Source of the DNA: Cyclobacteriaceae bacterium
GTDB taxonomy: Bacteria; Bacteroidota; Bacteroidia; Cytophagales; Cyclobacteriaceae
Reading direction: 5' to 3'
DNA length: 13,416 bases
Assembly (NCBI GenBank): GCA_025455445.1
Contig: JALOMN010000011.1
Location: 1 to 13,416, forward strand
This document shows positions 7,328-13,416 of the stretch, piece after piece. The stretch's first letter is position 1. The number at the start of each line of letters is the position of its first letter. The position numbers and the translations under genes were made by a program. The notes below the pieces were generated by a model. The model made no database searches. It saw only the letters and a program-made list of their open reading frames with translations, and was not told the origin of the DNA.

Positions 7328-8266
7328 TTATTCAATTATTCTCGCCCCTTGTTGATTCACTTTTGATATAAAAACATCACTTCGTAAATCATGCTTTAAA
7401 AACTGTTCTTTTATCAACTGCCCTGTCCTTTCCGCACTCGCAATATCAATGCTTAGTGAAAAAACGGTTGGCCCTGACCCTGATATTCCGAAACCCAATG
7501 AGCCTGCTTGAATCGCTATCTCGCGCATGTGATGAAACCCGGGTATAAATGCTGATCGGATTGGCTCTGCAAATACATCTTTGAGCGATCGGGCTATCAA
7601 TTCACCATCTGGCTTCATCAGACCTAACATCAAACCTGCAATATTTCCGCTCTGGATAATTGCATCTGTTAATTTAACTGTAGGCTTTAATACCTTGCGC
7701 GAATCCGATGTATTAAGCTCAAGATGAGGATGCACCAGTGTGCAATATAATTCGATGGCAAGTGGAATTTTGATAACATCCAAAGGCTGATAATCGCGCA
7801 CTAAAACAAAACCACCTAATAATGAAGGGGCAACATTGTCTGCATGTGCGGAGCCACATGCTATCCTTTCTGATTCCATGGCATGTTCAACAAGTTCAGT
7901 TCTGCTCAATGGCTCACCTAACAAATTATTCATGGCTACAAGCGCGGCTACTCCACTGGCTGCACTGGAACCCATACCACTGCCTAAAGGCAAATTTTTA
8001 TATAATGTAATATCAACTCCAATCGGATGTCCCGTTTTTCTTAATAAAGATTGAATCGCCACACTAGCCGTATTCTTATTTGCATCCAGAGGAAGTTTCC
8101 CCTGATCCCCGATAATTGATTCAATTCTGATTTCAGTGTCATCGCGAAGCGTAAGTAGTACTTCATCACCCGGGTTATCTACAGCAAAACCAAGCACATC
8201 AAATCCACAGCATACATTTGCAACAGTAGCGGGCGCAAATGCTCTCACTTTTCTTTTTATTGACAT
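7328..8266 (-). CDS. thrB: Homoserine kinase
   Basis: A 312-residue GHMP-family kinase that phosphorylates homoserine with ATP to O-phosphohomoserine, the substrate of ThrC. Visible motifs are the N-terminal APATVANVCCGFDVLG (11-26), the ATP-binding GHMP loop NLPLGSGMGSSAASG (91-105), HADNVAPSLLGG (141-152) and the third GHMP motif GISGSGPTVFSL (260-271). The length fits the family. ATG 8266 follows the thrA stop after only four bases, so translation is probably coupled. Cotranscription with thrA and thrC on the minus strand puts it under the leader region upstream of thrA. Confidence 0.97.
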   Translation of the reverse strand: MSIKRKVRAFAPATVANVCCGFDVLGFAVDNPGDEVLLTLRDDTEIRIESIIGDQGKLPLDANKNTASVAIQSLLRKTGHPIGVDITLYKNLPLGSGMGSSAASGVAALVAMNNLLGEPLSRTELVEHAMESERIACGSAHADNVAPSLLGGFVLVRDYQPLDVIKIPLAIELYCTLVHPHLELNTSDSRKVLKPTVKLTDAIIQSGNIAGLMLGLMKPDGELIARSLKDVFAEPIRSAFIPGFHHMREIAIQAGSLGFGISGSGPTVFSLSIDIASAERTGQLIKEQFLKHDLRSDVFISKVNQQGARIIE

Positions 8267-8270
8267 GGCT

Positions 8271-10721
8271 CTAATTAGTATAACTTCCTATGCGAATAAT
8301 ATCAGCAAATACACCAGCAGCGGTAACTTCTGCTCCGGCTCCCGGGCCACGTATCACCATTGGCCGATCATGATAACGCTCAGTTGTAAGTAAAATAATA
8401 TTATCACTTCCAGACAAAGAATAAAATGGATGTTGCTGCCCCACTGATGCAAGGCGTATTGATGTTCTTCCATTTTCTAATATAGCCATATAACGAAGCT
8501 TTTCATTTCTGCTTGCTGCCTCTACTCGAAGTAATTCAAATTTTTCATCGTGCTTCGCTAACAAAGAAAAGAACTTTTCTATCGGTATATCCCCCAAGCA
8601 ATCTTCAGGTACCATATTTTCAACCTGAATCTCATTCAGTTCCAATGTTAAACCAGCTTCTCTTGACAATATCAGAATTTTACGAGCCACATCCATTCCG
8701 TTAAGATCATCGCGTGGATCCGGTTCGGTATAACCTTTTTCTTTAGCCTCCTTTACTACCTCGCTGAACTTTTTCCCCTCGGTAAAAGAACTGAAAATAA
8801 AATTTAATGTACCACTTAACACTGCTTCAATTCGAATCACTTTATCACCGCTTAGCAATAAATCATTCATCGTATTGATTACCGGCAGGCCTGCACCCAC
8901 ATTGGTTTCATAAAGAAATTTAACACCCCTTTTGCGGGCAGTTTCCTTTAATTGATGATATCGAAGCTGCGAACCGGAATTTGCTTTTTTGTTAGGTGTA
9001 ACAATGTTGATGTTTGAGGAAAGAATGGAGCCATAGAATTCTGCCACCTCTTCACTTGATGTGCAATCAACAAAAATACTGTTCGACAAATTGAGCGCGT
9101 TCATGTTTCCAAAAAAATCATTGAGGTTCATACCTTCTCCCTCTTGCAACATCCGTTCTATTGCGCTTTCAGGTTTTATACCATCTTCATTGAAAAACAT
9201 TTTTTTCGAATTAGCAATGCCCACCACATTCACCTCAAGTTGATTTTGTTCGGCCAGTTTGTGGTATTGCTTATGAATCATCGTTAGTAAAGATTTTCCG
9301 ATCAAACCTGTTCCTACCAAAAATAAATTTAAAACCTTTTTATCTGACAAGAAGAATGCCTCATGAAGCACATTAAGCGCCTTGCTTATATCTTGCTCAT
9401 GTACAACCGCGGAAATATTCAATTCTGAAGAACCCTGAGCGATCGCACTTATGTTAATTCCATTTTTACCGAGAGCACTAAACATTCGTCCGCTGACACC
9501 TGGATTATGCTTCATATTCTCGCCCACTATCGCTACAATTGCAAGGTCACTTTCTACCTGAACTTCTTCCATTTCTTTACTTCGTATTTCATATTGAAAC
9601 TCACGCTCAATGGATGCTACTGCCTGCTTGACTTTATTGCTTTCTATTGCAAAACAAATTGAGTGTTCAGAAGATGCCTGACTAATTAAGATGACATTTA
9701 TTTTTTGATCTGCTAATGCACTGAATAATCGCTTTGACACACCTACCACGCCCATCAAACCACTCCCCTGCACACTGAGTAAACTGATTTTATCCATTGA
9801 TGAAATACCCTTAATAATAAGACTCTTATTATAGGAAGTATCCTTTATTACCGTTCCTTCAAAGGAGGGATTAAATGTATTTTTTATCCAGATAGGAATT
9901 TGATTCACCATGGCAGGTTGCATGGTAGCCGGAAATATTACCTTGGCCCCAAAATGCGATAACTCCATCGCCTCCTGATAAGTCATTTCCTTTACGGTAA
10001 ATGCTTTTTTTACTTTGCGAGGATCAGCAGTCATCATTCCATCAACATCAGTCCATATTTCCAGTGAGGAAGCGTGAAGAGCGCCAGCCAATATCGCAGC
10101 TGTATAATCAGAACCACTTCTTCCAATAGTGGTTGTTTCACCGGATTCAGACGAACCAATAAACCCGGTTACCACTTGAAGTTTAGGATGTAATTGATAG
10201 TATTCGCGAATTAATTGGTTTGTAATGGGGAAAATTATACGGGCGTTACCAAAATGATTATCCGTACGAATTATATCTCGGGCATCGAGAAATTCTGCAG
10301 CTAAACCTTTGTCTTTCATTGCTTCTGCAATGATGTAGGCAGATAGACGTTCACCAAAGCTCATTATATAATCAAGTGTGCGAGGTGTACGTTCCTTAAC
10401 CAGGAAAACACCATGTAACACATCTTCAAGTTCATTAATAGTAAACTTTACTTGTGCAATTGCTGAACTTTGACTTTGTATTCCAATTAATTCACGCACT
10501 GCATCAAGGTGTCTCTTTTCAAGTTCCTGCAGTTTGTCTTTATAATCTGACTTGCCCTCTAATGCTAGCGAGCTTAGTAAAATTAACGTATCCGTAATTC
10601 CGCCAAATGCTGAGAACACAACTGAAATTGGTTGTTGTTCATAAGTCTTAATTATATTAATTACTGAATTTATCCTTGAAGGAGTTGAAACAGACGAACC
10701 ACCAAATTTTAAAATGATCAT
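8271..10721 (-). CDS. thrA: Bifunctional aspartokinase / homoserine dehydrogenase
   Basis: An 816-residue fusion catalysing the first and third steps from aspartate to homoserine. The kinase domain spans about 1-290: KFGGSSV (5-11), SFGERLSAYI (121-130), TTIGRSGSDYTAAIL (197-211), WTDVDGMMTADPRK (223-236) and HFGAKVIFPATM (256-267). Two ACT domains follow: about 312-390, with GLMGVVGVSKRLFSAL and ISQASSEHSI, and about 393-460, with NPGVSGRMFSALGKNGINI and IAQGSSELNIS. The latter is the known site class for threonine feedback. The dehydrogenase begins with the NAD(P) loop FLVGTGLIGKSLL (467-479), then NVGAGLPVI (607-615), LSGTLNFIF (635-643) and the signature around YTEPDPRDDLNGMDVARK (664-681). 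Length and order match Escherichia coli ThrA. ATG 10721 is the first gene start after the leader. Nothing is missing or broken. Confidence 0.97.
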   Translation of the reverse strand: MIILKFGGSSVSTPSRINSVINIIKTYEQQPISVVFSAFGGITDTLILLSSLALEGKSDYKDKLQELEKRHLDAVRELIGIQSQSSAIAQVKFTINELEDVLHGVFLVKERTPRTLDYIMSFGERLSAYIIAEAMKDKGLAAEFLDARDIIRTDNHFGNARIIFPITNQLIREYYQLHPKLQVVTGFIGSSESGETTTIGRSGSDYTAAILAGALHASSLEIWTDVDGMMTADPRKVKKAFTVKEMTYQEAMELSHFGAKVIFPATMQPAMVNQIPIWIKNTFNPSFEGTVIKDTSYNKSLIIKGISSMDKISLLSVQGSGLMGVVGVSKRLFSALADQKINVILISQASSEHSICFAIESNKVKQAVASIEREFQYEIRSKEMEEVQVESDLAIVAIVGENMKHNPGVSGRMFSALGKNGINISAIAQGSSELNISAVVHEQDISKALNVLHEAFFLSDKKVLNLFLVGTGLIGKSLLTMIHKQYHKLAEQNQLEVNVVGIANSKKMFFNEDGIKPESAIERMLQEGEGMNLNDFFGNMNALNLSNSIFVDCTSSEEVAEFYGSILSSNINIVTPNKKANSGSQLRYHQLKETARKRGVKFLYETNVGAGLPVINTMNDLLLSGDKVIRIEAVLSGTLNFIFSSFTEGKKFSEVVKEAKEKGYTEPDPRDDLNGMDVARKILILSREAGLTLELNEIQVENMVPEDCLGDIPIEKFFSLLAKHDEKFELLRVEAASRNEKLRYMAILENGRTSIRLASVGQQHPFYSLSGSDNIILLTTERYHDRPMVIRGPGAGAEVTAAGVFADIIRIGSYTN

Positions 10722-10781
10722 AACTACTGATGTAAAAAATTAAATGAAATACTTGAAGGCCTTGATGCCTGATAAAATATT

Positions 10782-10828
10782 AAAAAACCCGCGATGTGTA
10801 AAAGGCAAATATGTCGGGAGCTACCCCG
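10782..10828 (-). terminator. Threonine attenuator: antiterminator/terminator switch before thrA
   Basis: On the minus strand CCCG (10818-10815) can pair in two ways. Pairing upstream with CGGG (10828-10825), which overlaps the last codons of the leader peptide, makes a compact hairpin around GTAGCT. Pairing downstream with CGGG (10791-10788) makes a stem followed directly by T6 (10787-10782), an intrinsic terminator 60 bp before thrA. The two pairings exclude each other. The terminator stem is short (4 bp, or 5 with a bulge) with a loop of about 23 nt, so its strength is uncertain. By analogy with known thr leaders, a ribosome stalled early in the Thr codons would leave the upstream CGGG free and prevent termination. 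Confidence 0.6.
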
Positions 10829-10901
10829 TAATGGTTGTCGTGGTAATTTGCTCAGTTATTGCAGAGCAAGATTGGAGAAGATATTGACTGATGATTGACA
10901 A
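10821..10901 (-). CDS. thrL: Threonine operon leader peptide (Thr/Ile-rich)
   Basis: The minus strand reads Q-I-T-T-T-T-I-T-G-stop, with codons ATT ACC ACG ACA ACC ATT ACG GGG TAG at 10847-10821. Five of the last seven sense codons are Thr and two of the last eight are Ile, like the leader of the E. coli thr operon. The frame is open back to TGA at 10916-10914 but holds no ATG. The best start is TTG at 10901 (26 residues, LSIISQYLLQ...); ATT at 10910 is an alternative. The peptide end overlaps the antiterminator arm, and thrA follows 99 bp after the stop. The role would be to sense charged tRNA-Thr. The Thr run and position are clear; the start codon is the uncertain part. Confidence 0.6.
   Translation of the reverse strand: MSIISQYLLQSCSAITEQITTTTITG
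10845..10873 (-). promoter_or_regulatory. Candidate pause hairpin of the thr leader
   Basis: On the minus strand TTGCTC (10869-10864) pairs with GAGCAA (10853-10848) around a 10-nt loop. After one C-A mismatch the stem continues with AAT (10873-10871) against ATT (10847-10845), giving nine pairs. It ends exactly at the first Ile codon of the Ile/Thr run. A hairpin here fits the pause structure that lets the lead ribosome catch up with RNA polymerase in attenuated amino-acid operons. Confidence 0.5.
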
Positions 10902-10917
10902 CTGAAAAATATTTCAT
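10852..10917 (-). CDS. Short ATG-initiated ORF upstream of and out of frame with the Thr codons
   Basis: ATG at 10917 opens 21 codons (MKYFSVVNHQSISSPILLCN...) that end at TGA 10854-10852, five bases before the Ile/Thr codon run in the neighbouring frame. A +1 shift anywhere in this ORF would join it to the Thr-rich frame. It may be the true leader start after a frameshift or sequence error, a second leader ORF whose termination reloads ribosomes onto the Thr frame, or chance. The frame also extends further upstream to ATG 11052, antisense to the thioesterase start. Confidence 0.3.
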   Translation of the reverse strand: MKYFSVVNHQSISSPILLCNN

Positions 10918-11021
10918 GCAATAAGCAAATTGACTTCGTGTAATGCAAAGTTTTTTATTGATTTTTGCTGCTATTAAAAGCAAACTAACACTAAGTAGTA
11001 TAACGCTACCGATTGCAATAC

Positions 11022-11543
11022 ATGAGAAAGAAAAAATATCCCCGTGAATCATTTGTTAATATGACCGAGCTCGTATTACCAAACGATACGAATACATTGA
11101 ATAACCTTATGGGTGGAAGGTTGATGCACTGGATGGACATCGTATCCGCGATTGCCGGGCAAAAGCATTGCAACAGCACAGTAGTCACCGCATCTGTTGA
11201 TAATATTTCATTCCGTTCACCAATACAATTAGGGGATGTAGTTACACTTAGGGCTCGTGTAACCCGTGCATTCAACTCTTCAGTTGAAATCAGAATAGAT
11301 GTGGAAGCGGAAAATATTCCGGAAGGAAAAAAAATTGCCAGCAACTCAGCTTATTTTACGTTCGTGGCTGTAGACAAAGAAGGTAAACCGATTTCAGTTC
11401 CAGAAGTAGAACCTGAAACTGAAGAGGAGCGCACTTTATATGAAGGTGCGCTGCGCAGAAGGCAGCTTCGCCTGATACTAGCAGGAAGAATGAAACCACA
11501 GGAAGCCAACGAACTTAAATCCATCTTCGACATTAAGGAATAA
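11022..11543 (+). CDS. Acyl-CoA thioesterase, hotdog fold (YciA/BACH type)
   Basis: A 173-residue cytosolic enzyme predicted to hydrolyse acyl-CoA to free acid and CoA. The family signature is visible: LPNDTNTLNNLMGGRLMHWMD (19-39, with the conserved GG and the catalytic-type Asp39), then a hotdog strand run with VVTASVDNISFRSPIQLGD (54-72), LRARVTRAFNSSVEIRIDV (77-94) and SAYFTFVAVD (109-118). The C-terminal tail of about 55 residues is charged (EVEPETEEERTLYEGALRRR) and probably helical. Substrate range cannot be read from the sequence. ATG 11022 was chosen over the in-frame TTG at 11013 because ATG starts dominate here and MRKKKYPRES gives a normal N-terminus. The stop overlaps the next ATG (TAATG), so the two genes form an operon. 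It is divergent from the thr leader, with which it shares the 10918-11021 region; only imperfect -7 matches are seen there. Confidence 0.88.
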   Translation: MRKKKYPRESFVNMTELVLPNDTNTLNNLMGGRLMHWMDIVSAIAGQKHCNSTVVTASVDNISFRSPIQLGDVVTLRARVTRAFNSSVEIRIDVEAENIPEGKKIASNSAYFTFVAVDKEGKPISVPEVEPETEEERTLYEGALRRRQLRLILAGRMKPQEANELKSIFDIKE

Positions 11544-11926
11544 TGAACATAGATATTTTTGAAAGTGTATTTCAAGAGGAAGTTTATTCCATTAAGCCAA
11601 AACTGGTGATAGTCATAGAAAACTCCTGGCAGGCACTAAGCGAGCAGGAAAGGGAGCTATTAAAAAAGATACTTGGAGCCTTAAAAATTTCCCTTGAGTC
11701 AATCCAAATAGTAAGTCAATCCGACTTCAAGATATCATCCTTTGAAAACAGAACAGAAAAACTAATTTATTTCGGAGCAAACCCGGGTGACTTTGCTAAT
11801 TATCAGCAGCATACCTTTTCAGGCATCTCATTTATTTGCTCAGAAGCACTGTCTCAATTGTTACTCAATGAAGCAGCAAGAAAGCAACTCTGGGCAGGAT
11901 TGAAGGACATGTTCACAAATTCTTAA
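11543..11926 (+). CDS. Small protein, possibly psi-like (HolD-like) clamp-loader subunit
   Basis: A 127-residue soluble protein without signal peptide or membrane helix. It has an N-terminal helix, a strand KLVIVIENS (20-28), a helix LSEQERELLKKILGALKIS (32-50), a strand SIQIVSQ (53-59), a strand KLIYFGA (73-79), ISFICSEAL (95-103), and ends with SQLLLNEAARKQLWAGLKDMF (104-124). The layout resembles E. coli HolD: a hydrophobic strand, a helix with LLxxILxALxxSxxxIxI, and a closing motif of the form L-x-x-L/LL-x-N/-x-x-R-x-x-LW-x-x-I/L. This is a by-eye likeness only, and no family is recognised with certainty. The ATG overlaps the thioesterase stop in TAATG, so the two are translationally coupled. 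An AT-rich stretch with a short inverted repeat and T-runs (11944-11964) follows and could be a weak terminator. Confidence 0.65.
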   Translation: MNIDIFESVFQEEVYSIKPKLVIVIENSWQALSEQERELLKKILGALKISLESIQIVSQSDFKISSFENRTEKLIYFGANPGDFANYQQHTFSGISFICSEALSQLLLNEAARKQLWAGLKDMFTNS

Positions 11927-11975
11927 GTGCTTTTCATTAACGAAATTATAAATTTTAATTTTTTAGGTCTTCTTC

Positions 11976-11983
11976 TATCTTTG
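11976..11983 (+). promoter_or_regulatory. -7 promoter element (TATCTTTG) of the pyrophosphatase gene
   Basis: TATCTTTG matches the Bacteroidota -7 consensus TAnnTTTG exactly and lies in the only gap before the pyrophosphatase gene. The -33 region near 11953 is T-rich (TTTT) rather than a clean TTTG. Transcription would begin near 11988, giving a 5' untranslated region of about 60 nt that contains a weak CCTG/CAGG hairpin (12001-12023). Confidence 0.55.
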
Positions 11984-12049
11984 CGGTGCTTTTTTTAAGC
12001 CCTGACTGGAGGTTTTCAGCAGGAGATGATATAAACCAATAAAACAGAT

Positions 12050-13416
12050 ATGCAAAATCTATTGTATTACTTGCCCCTTTTTGGAGTTCTGGGGCTTCTT
12101 TATGTAGCATGGAAAAGTGCCTGGGTTAGTAACCAAGATGCAGGAACTGACAAAATGAAAAAAATTGCCGGTCACATTGCAGAAGGCGCAATGGCATTCT
12201 TAAAAGCAGAATATCGGATTCTGGCCATATTCGTTGTTTGTGTGTCGTTATTGTTAGGCGTTACAGCCAATAGCGAAACATCTTCCCCGCTTGTAGCAGC
12301 TTCCTTTGCAATTGGCGCATTTACTTCTGCTTTAGCTGGATTTATTGGTATGCGCGTGGCTACAAAAGCGAATGTTCGCACTACGCAAGCAGCCCGCACG
12401 AGCTTAGGCAAGGCTCTCGAAGTAGCTTTTACTGGTGGCTCGGTAATGGGCATGGGTGTAGTTGGCCTGGGCGTATTAGGTCTCAGCCTTCTGCTTATTG
12501 TATACTCCAATATCTTTGGATTCGAAACGCAAGCTCAGGTAAACCAGGTATTAACCATTGTTACCGGTTTCTCATTCGGAGCTTCCTCTATAGCACTCTT
12601 TGCCCGTGTGGGTGGTGGTATTTATACTAAAGCAGCCGATGTGGGTGCTGACCTGGTAGGTAAAGTAGAAGCCGGTATTCCGGAAGATCACCCCCTTAAT
12701 CCGGCAACAATTGCTGATAACGTGGGCGATAACGTAGGTGATGTAGCGGGTATGGGTGCAGATCTATTCGAATCATATGTAGGCTCTATTGTAGGTTCAA
12801 TGGTGCTAGGTGCTGCCTTCATGGTAGACGGATTTGCGGATCAATTTAATGGATTGTCTGCCGTGCTTTTACCATTAGTGCTAGCCGCAGTAGGAATTGT
12901 GATGTCATTTATCGGCACATTCTTCGTTAAGGTTAAAGAAGGTGGTGATCCTCAAAAAGCGTTGAACACTGGCGAGTTTGTTTCCTCTGCTATTATGATT
13001 GCAGCTTCCTACTTTATTATCACTTGGATGCTCCCTGCAGAATGGACCTATCATGATTTATTATATAGAGATGCGGCTGGTGAGCCAATCGTAAGAACGA
13101 TGACTGCCATAGGAATTTTCTGGGCAACTATCATTGGTTTAATTGGAGGTCTTTTAGTTGGCCTAATTACTGAATATTATACTGGAATGGGCAAAGCCCC
13201 TGTGTTGTCAATTGTACGTCAATCCTCAACTGGTGCAGCAACCAATATTATAGCAGGTCTTGGAGTAGGAATGATGTCAACAGCGCTTCCGATTTTAATT
13301 ATTGCACTTTCTATCATGGGTGCCTTTTACTTTGGCGGTCTTTATGGAATTGCAATTGCTGCGGTAGGTATGCTTTCAAATCTAGGAATTCAATTAGCAG
13401 TAGATGCCTATGGTCC
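12050..13416 (+). CDS. hppA: Membrane-bound (probably Na+-translocating) pyrophosphatase, C-terminus off the edge
   Basis: The first 455 residues of a pyrophosphate-driven ion pump; the family is usually about 650-900 residues. Multiple membrane helices are visible, beginning at [14 protein letters not shown] (8-21). The substrate site is complete for this half: [20 protein letters not shown] (188-207), [21 protein letters not shown] (211-231), with the Asp and Lys residues that bind Mg-PPi. EYYT (375-378) and [12 protein letters not shown] (390-401) follow. After [18 protein letters not shown] comes Glu241 in LFESYVG. In known families Na+ pumps have Glu at this place, whereas K+-independent H+ pumps have it one helix turn later (LFGSYAE). 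The Lys/Ala position that decides K+ dependence lies beyond the edge, so dual Na+/H+ transport cannot be excluded. It stands as its own transcription unit behind an exact -7 motif. Confidence 0.95.
   Translation, partial: MQNLLYYLPLFGVLGLLYVAWKSAWVSNQDAGTDKMKKIAGHIAEGAMAFLKAEYRILAIFVVCVSLLLGVTANSETSSPLVAASFAIGAFTSALAGFIGMRVATKANVRTTQAARTSLGKALEVAFTGGSVMGMGVVGLGVLGLSLLLIVYSNIFGFETQAQVNQVLTIVTGFSFGASSIALFARVGGGIYTKAADVGADLVGKVEAGIPEDHPLNPATIADNVGDNVGDVAGMGADLFESYVGSIVGSMVLGAAFMVDGFADQFNGLSAVLLPLVLAAVGIVMSFIGTFFVKVKEGGDPQKALNTGEFVSSAIMIAASYFIITWMLPAEWTYHDLLYRDAAGEPIVRTMTAIGIFWATIIGLIGGLLVGLITEYYTGMGKAPVLSIVRQSSTGAATNIIAGLGVGMMSTALPILIIALSIMGAFYFGGLYGIAIAAVGMLSNLGIQLAVDAYG

Noticed and set aside
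7822..8393. Several plus-strand ORFs of 62-85 codons across thrB and the thrA end
   Set aside because: They are antisense to well-conserved thrB and thrA coding sequence and show no family features.
10852..11052. 66-codon minus-strand ORF with a hydrophobic stretch (IAIGSVILLSVSLLLIAA)
   Set aside because: Its upstream half is antisense to the thioesterase start and its intergenic region; the hydrophobic run is likely a by-product. Only the 21-codon end from ATG 10917 is kept as a possible leader ORF.
11006..11575. Minus-strand ORFs of 112 and 74 codons
   Set aside because: They are antisense to the thioesterase gene, whose hotdog motifs are clear.
12172..12510. 112-codon minus-strand ORF
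   Set aside because: It is antisense to the pyrophosphatase gene and of low complexity (Pro/Thr/Ala-rich), a shadow of its Gly/Ala-rich codons.
1..13416. CRISPR arrays, tRNA or rRNA genes, insertion sequences, phage or defence genes
   Set aside because: No regularly spaced repeats, cloverleaf-like sequences, transposase motifs or known defence domains were seen on either strand.

Overview
The window reads as chromosomal DNA of a member of the Bacteroidota, probably Cytophagales-like. The class is inferred from gene families and promoters; there is no rRNA or other marker to fix it. Supporting signs are very large secreted FG-GAP plus SprB-like repeat proteins, a PorT-type outer-membrane barrel, the style of the Pcm and M-PPase proteins, several exact TAnnTTTG (-7) promoter motifs, and almost no Shine-Dalgarno sequences.

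Layout. (1) Positions 1-4069, minus strand: the N-terminal 1356 residues of a giant secreted protein with no internal stop. It has a signal peptide, an acidic Asp-rich motif, about eight FG-GAP/VCBS-type repeats, a CARDB-like segment and seven Cys-paired Ig-like/SprB-like repeats. Its C-terminus lies off the left edge. (2) 4070-4294: a divergent promoter region. (3) 4295-5143, plus: an outer-membrane beta-barrel protein. (4) 5143-5371: a small hairpin-rich island that also carries a 40-codon ORF overlapping the barrel gene in a TAATG. (5) 5372-6022, plus: pcm, protein-L-isoaspartate methyltransferase, overlapping the end of thrC tail to tail by 30 bp. (6) 10721 down to 5993, minus: the threonine operon thrA (aspartokinase-homoserine dehydrogenase), thrB (homoserine kinase), thrC (threonine synthase), tightly packed. 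(7) 10722-11021: the thr leader region. On the minus strand it encodes a short peptide ending in I-T-T-T-T-I-T-G-stop, followed by alternative hairpins and a T6 run, the hallmarks of ribosome-mediated transcription attenuation. (8) 11022-11926, plus: a hotdog acyl-CoA thioesterase overlapping (TAATG) a small protein that resembles the DNA polymerase III psi subunit in layout. (9) 12050-13416, plus: the first 455 residues of a membrane-bound pyrophosphatase whose Glu position fits the Na+-pumping type; it runs off the right edge.

How the genes work together. thrABC turns aspartate-pathway intermediates into threonine, with the leader likely sensing charged tRNA-Thr and feedback acting through the ACT domains of ThrA. 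The other genes are housekeeping (protein repair, acyl-CoA turnover, ion pumping) or cell surface (barrel and adhesin) and share no obvious pathway. The most noteworthy item is the thr attenuator, whose geometry parallels the enterobacterial thr leader although the organism is from another phylum. A second item is the structured island at 5168-5282.
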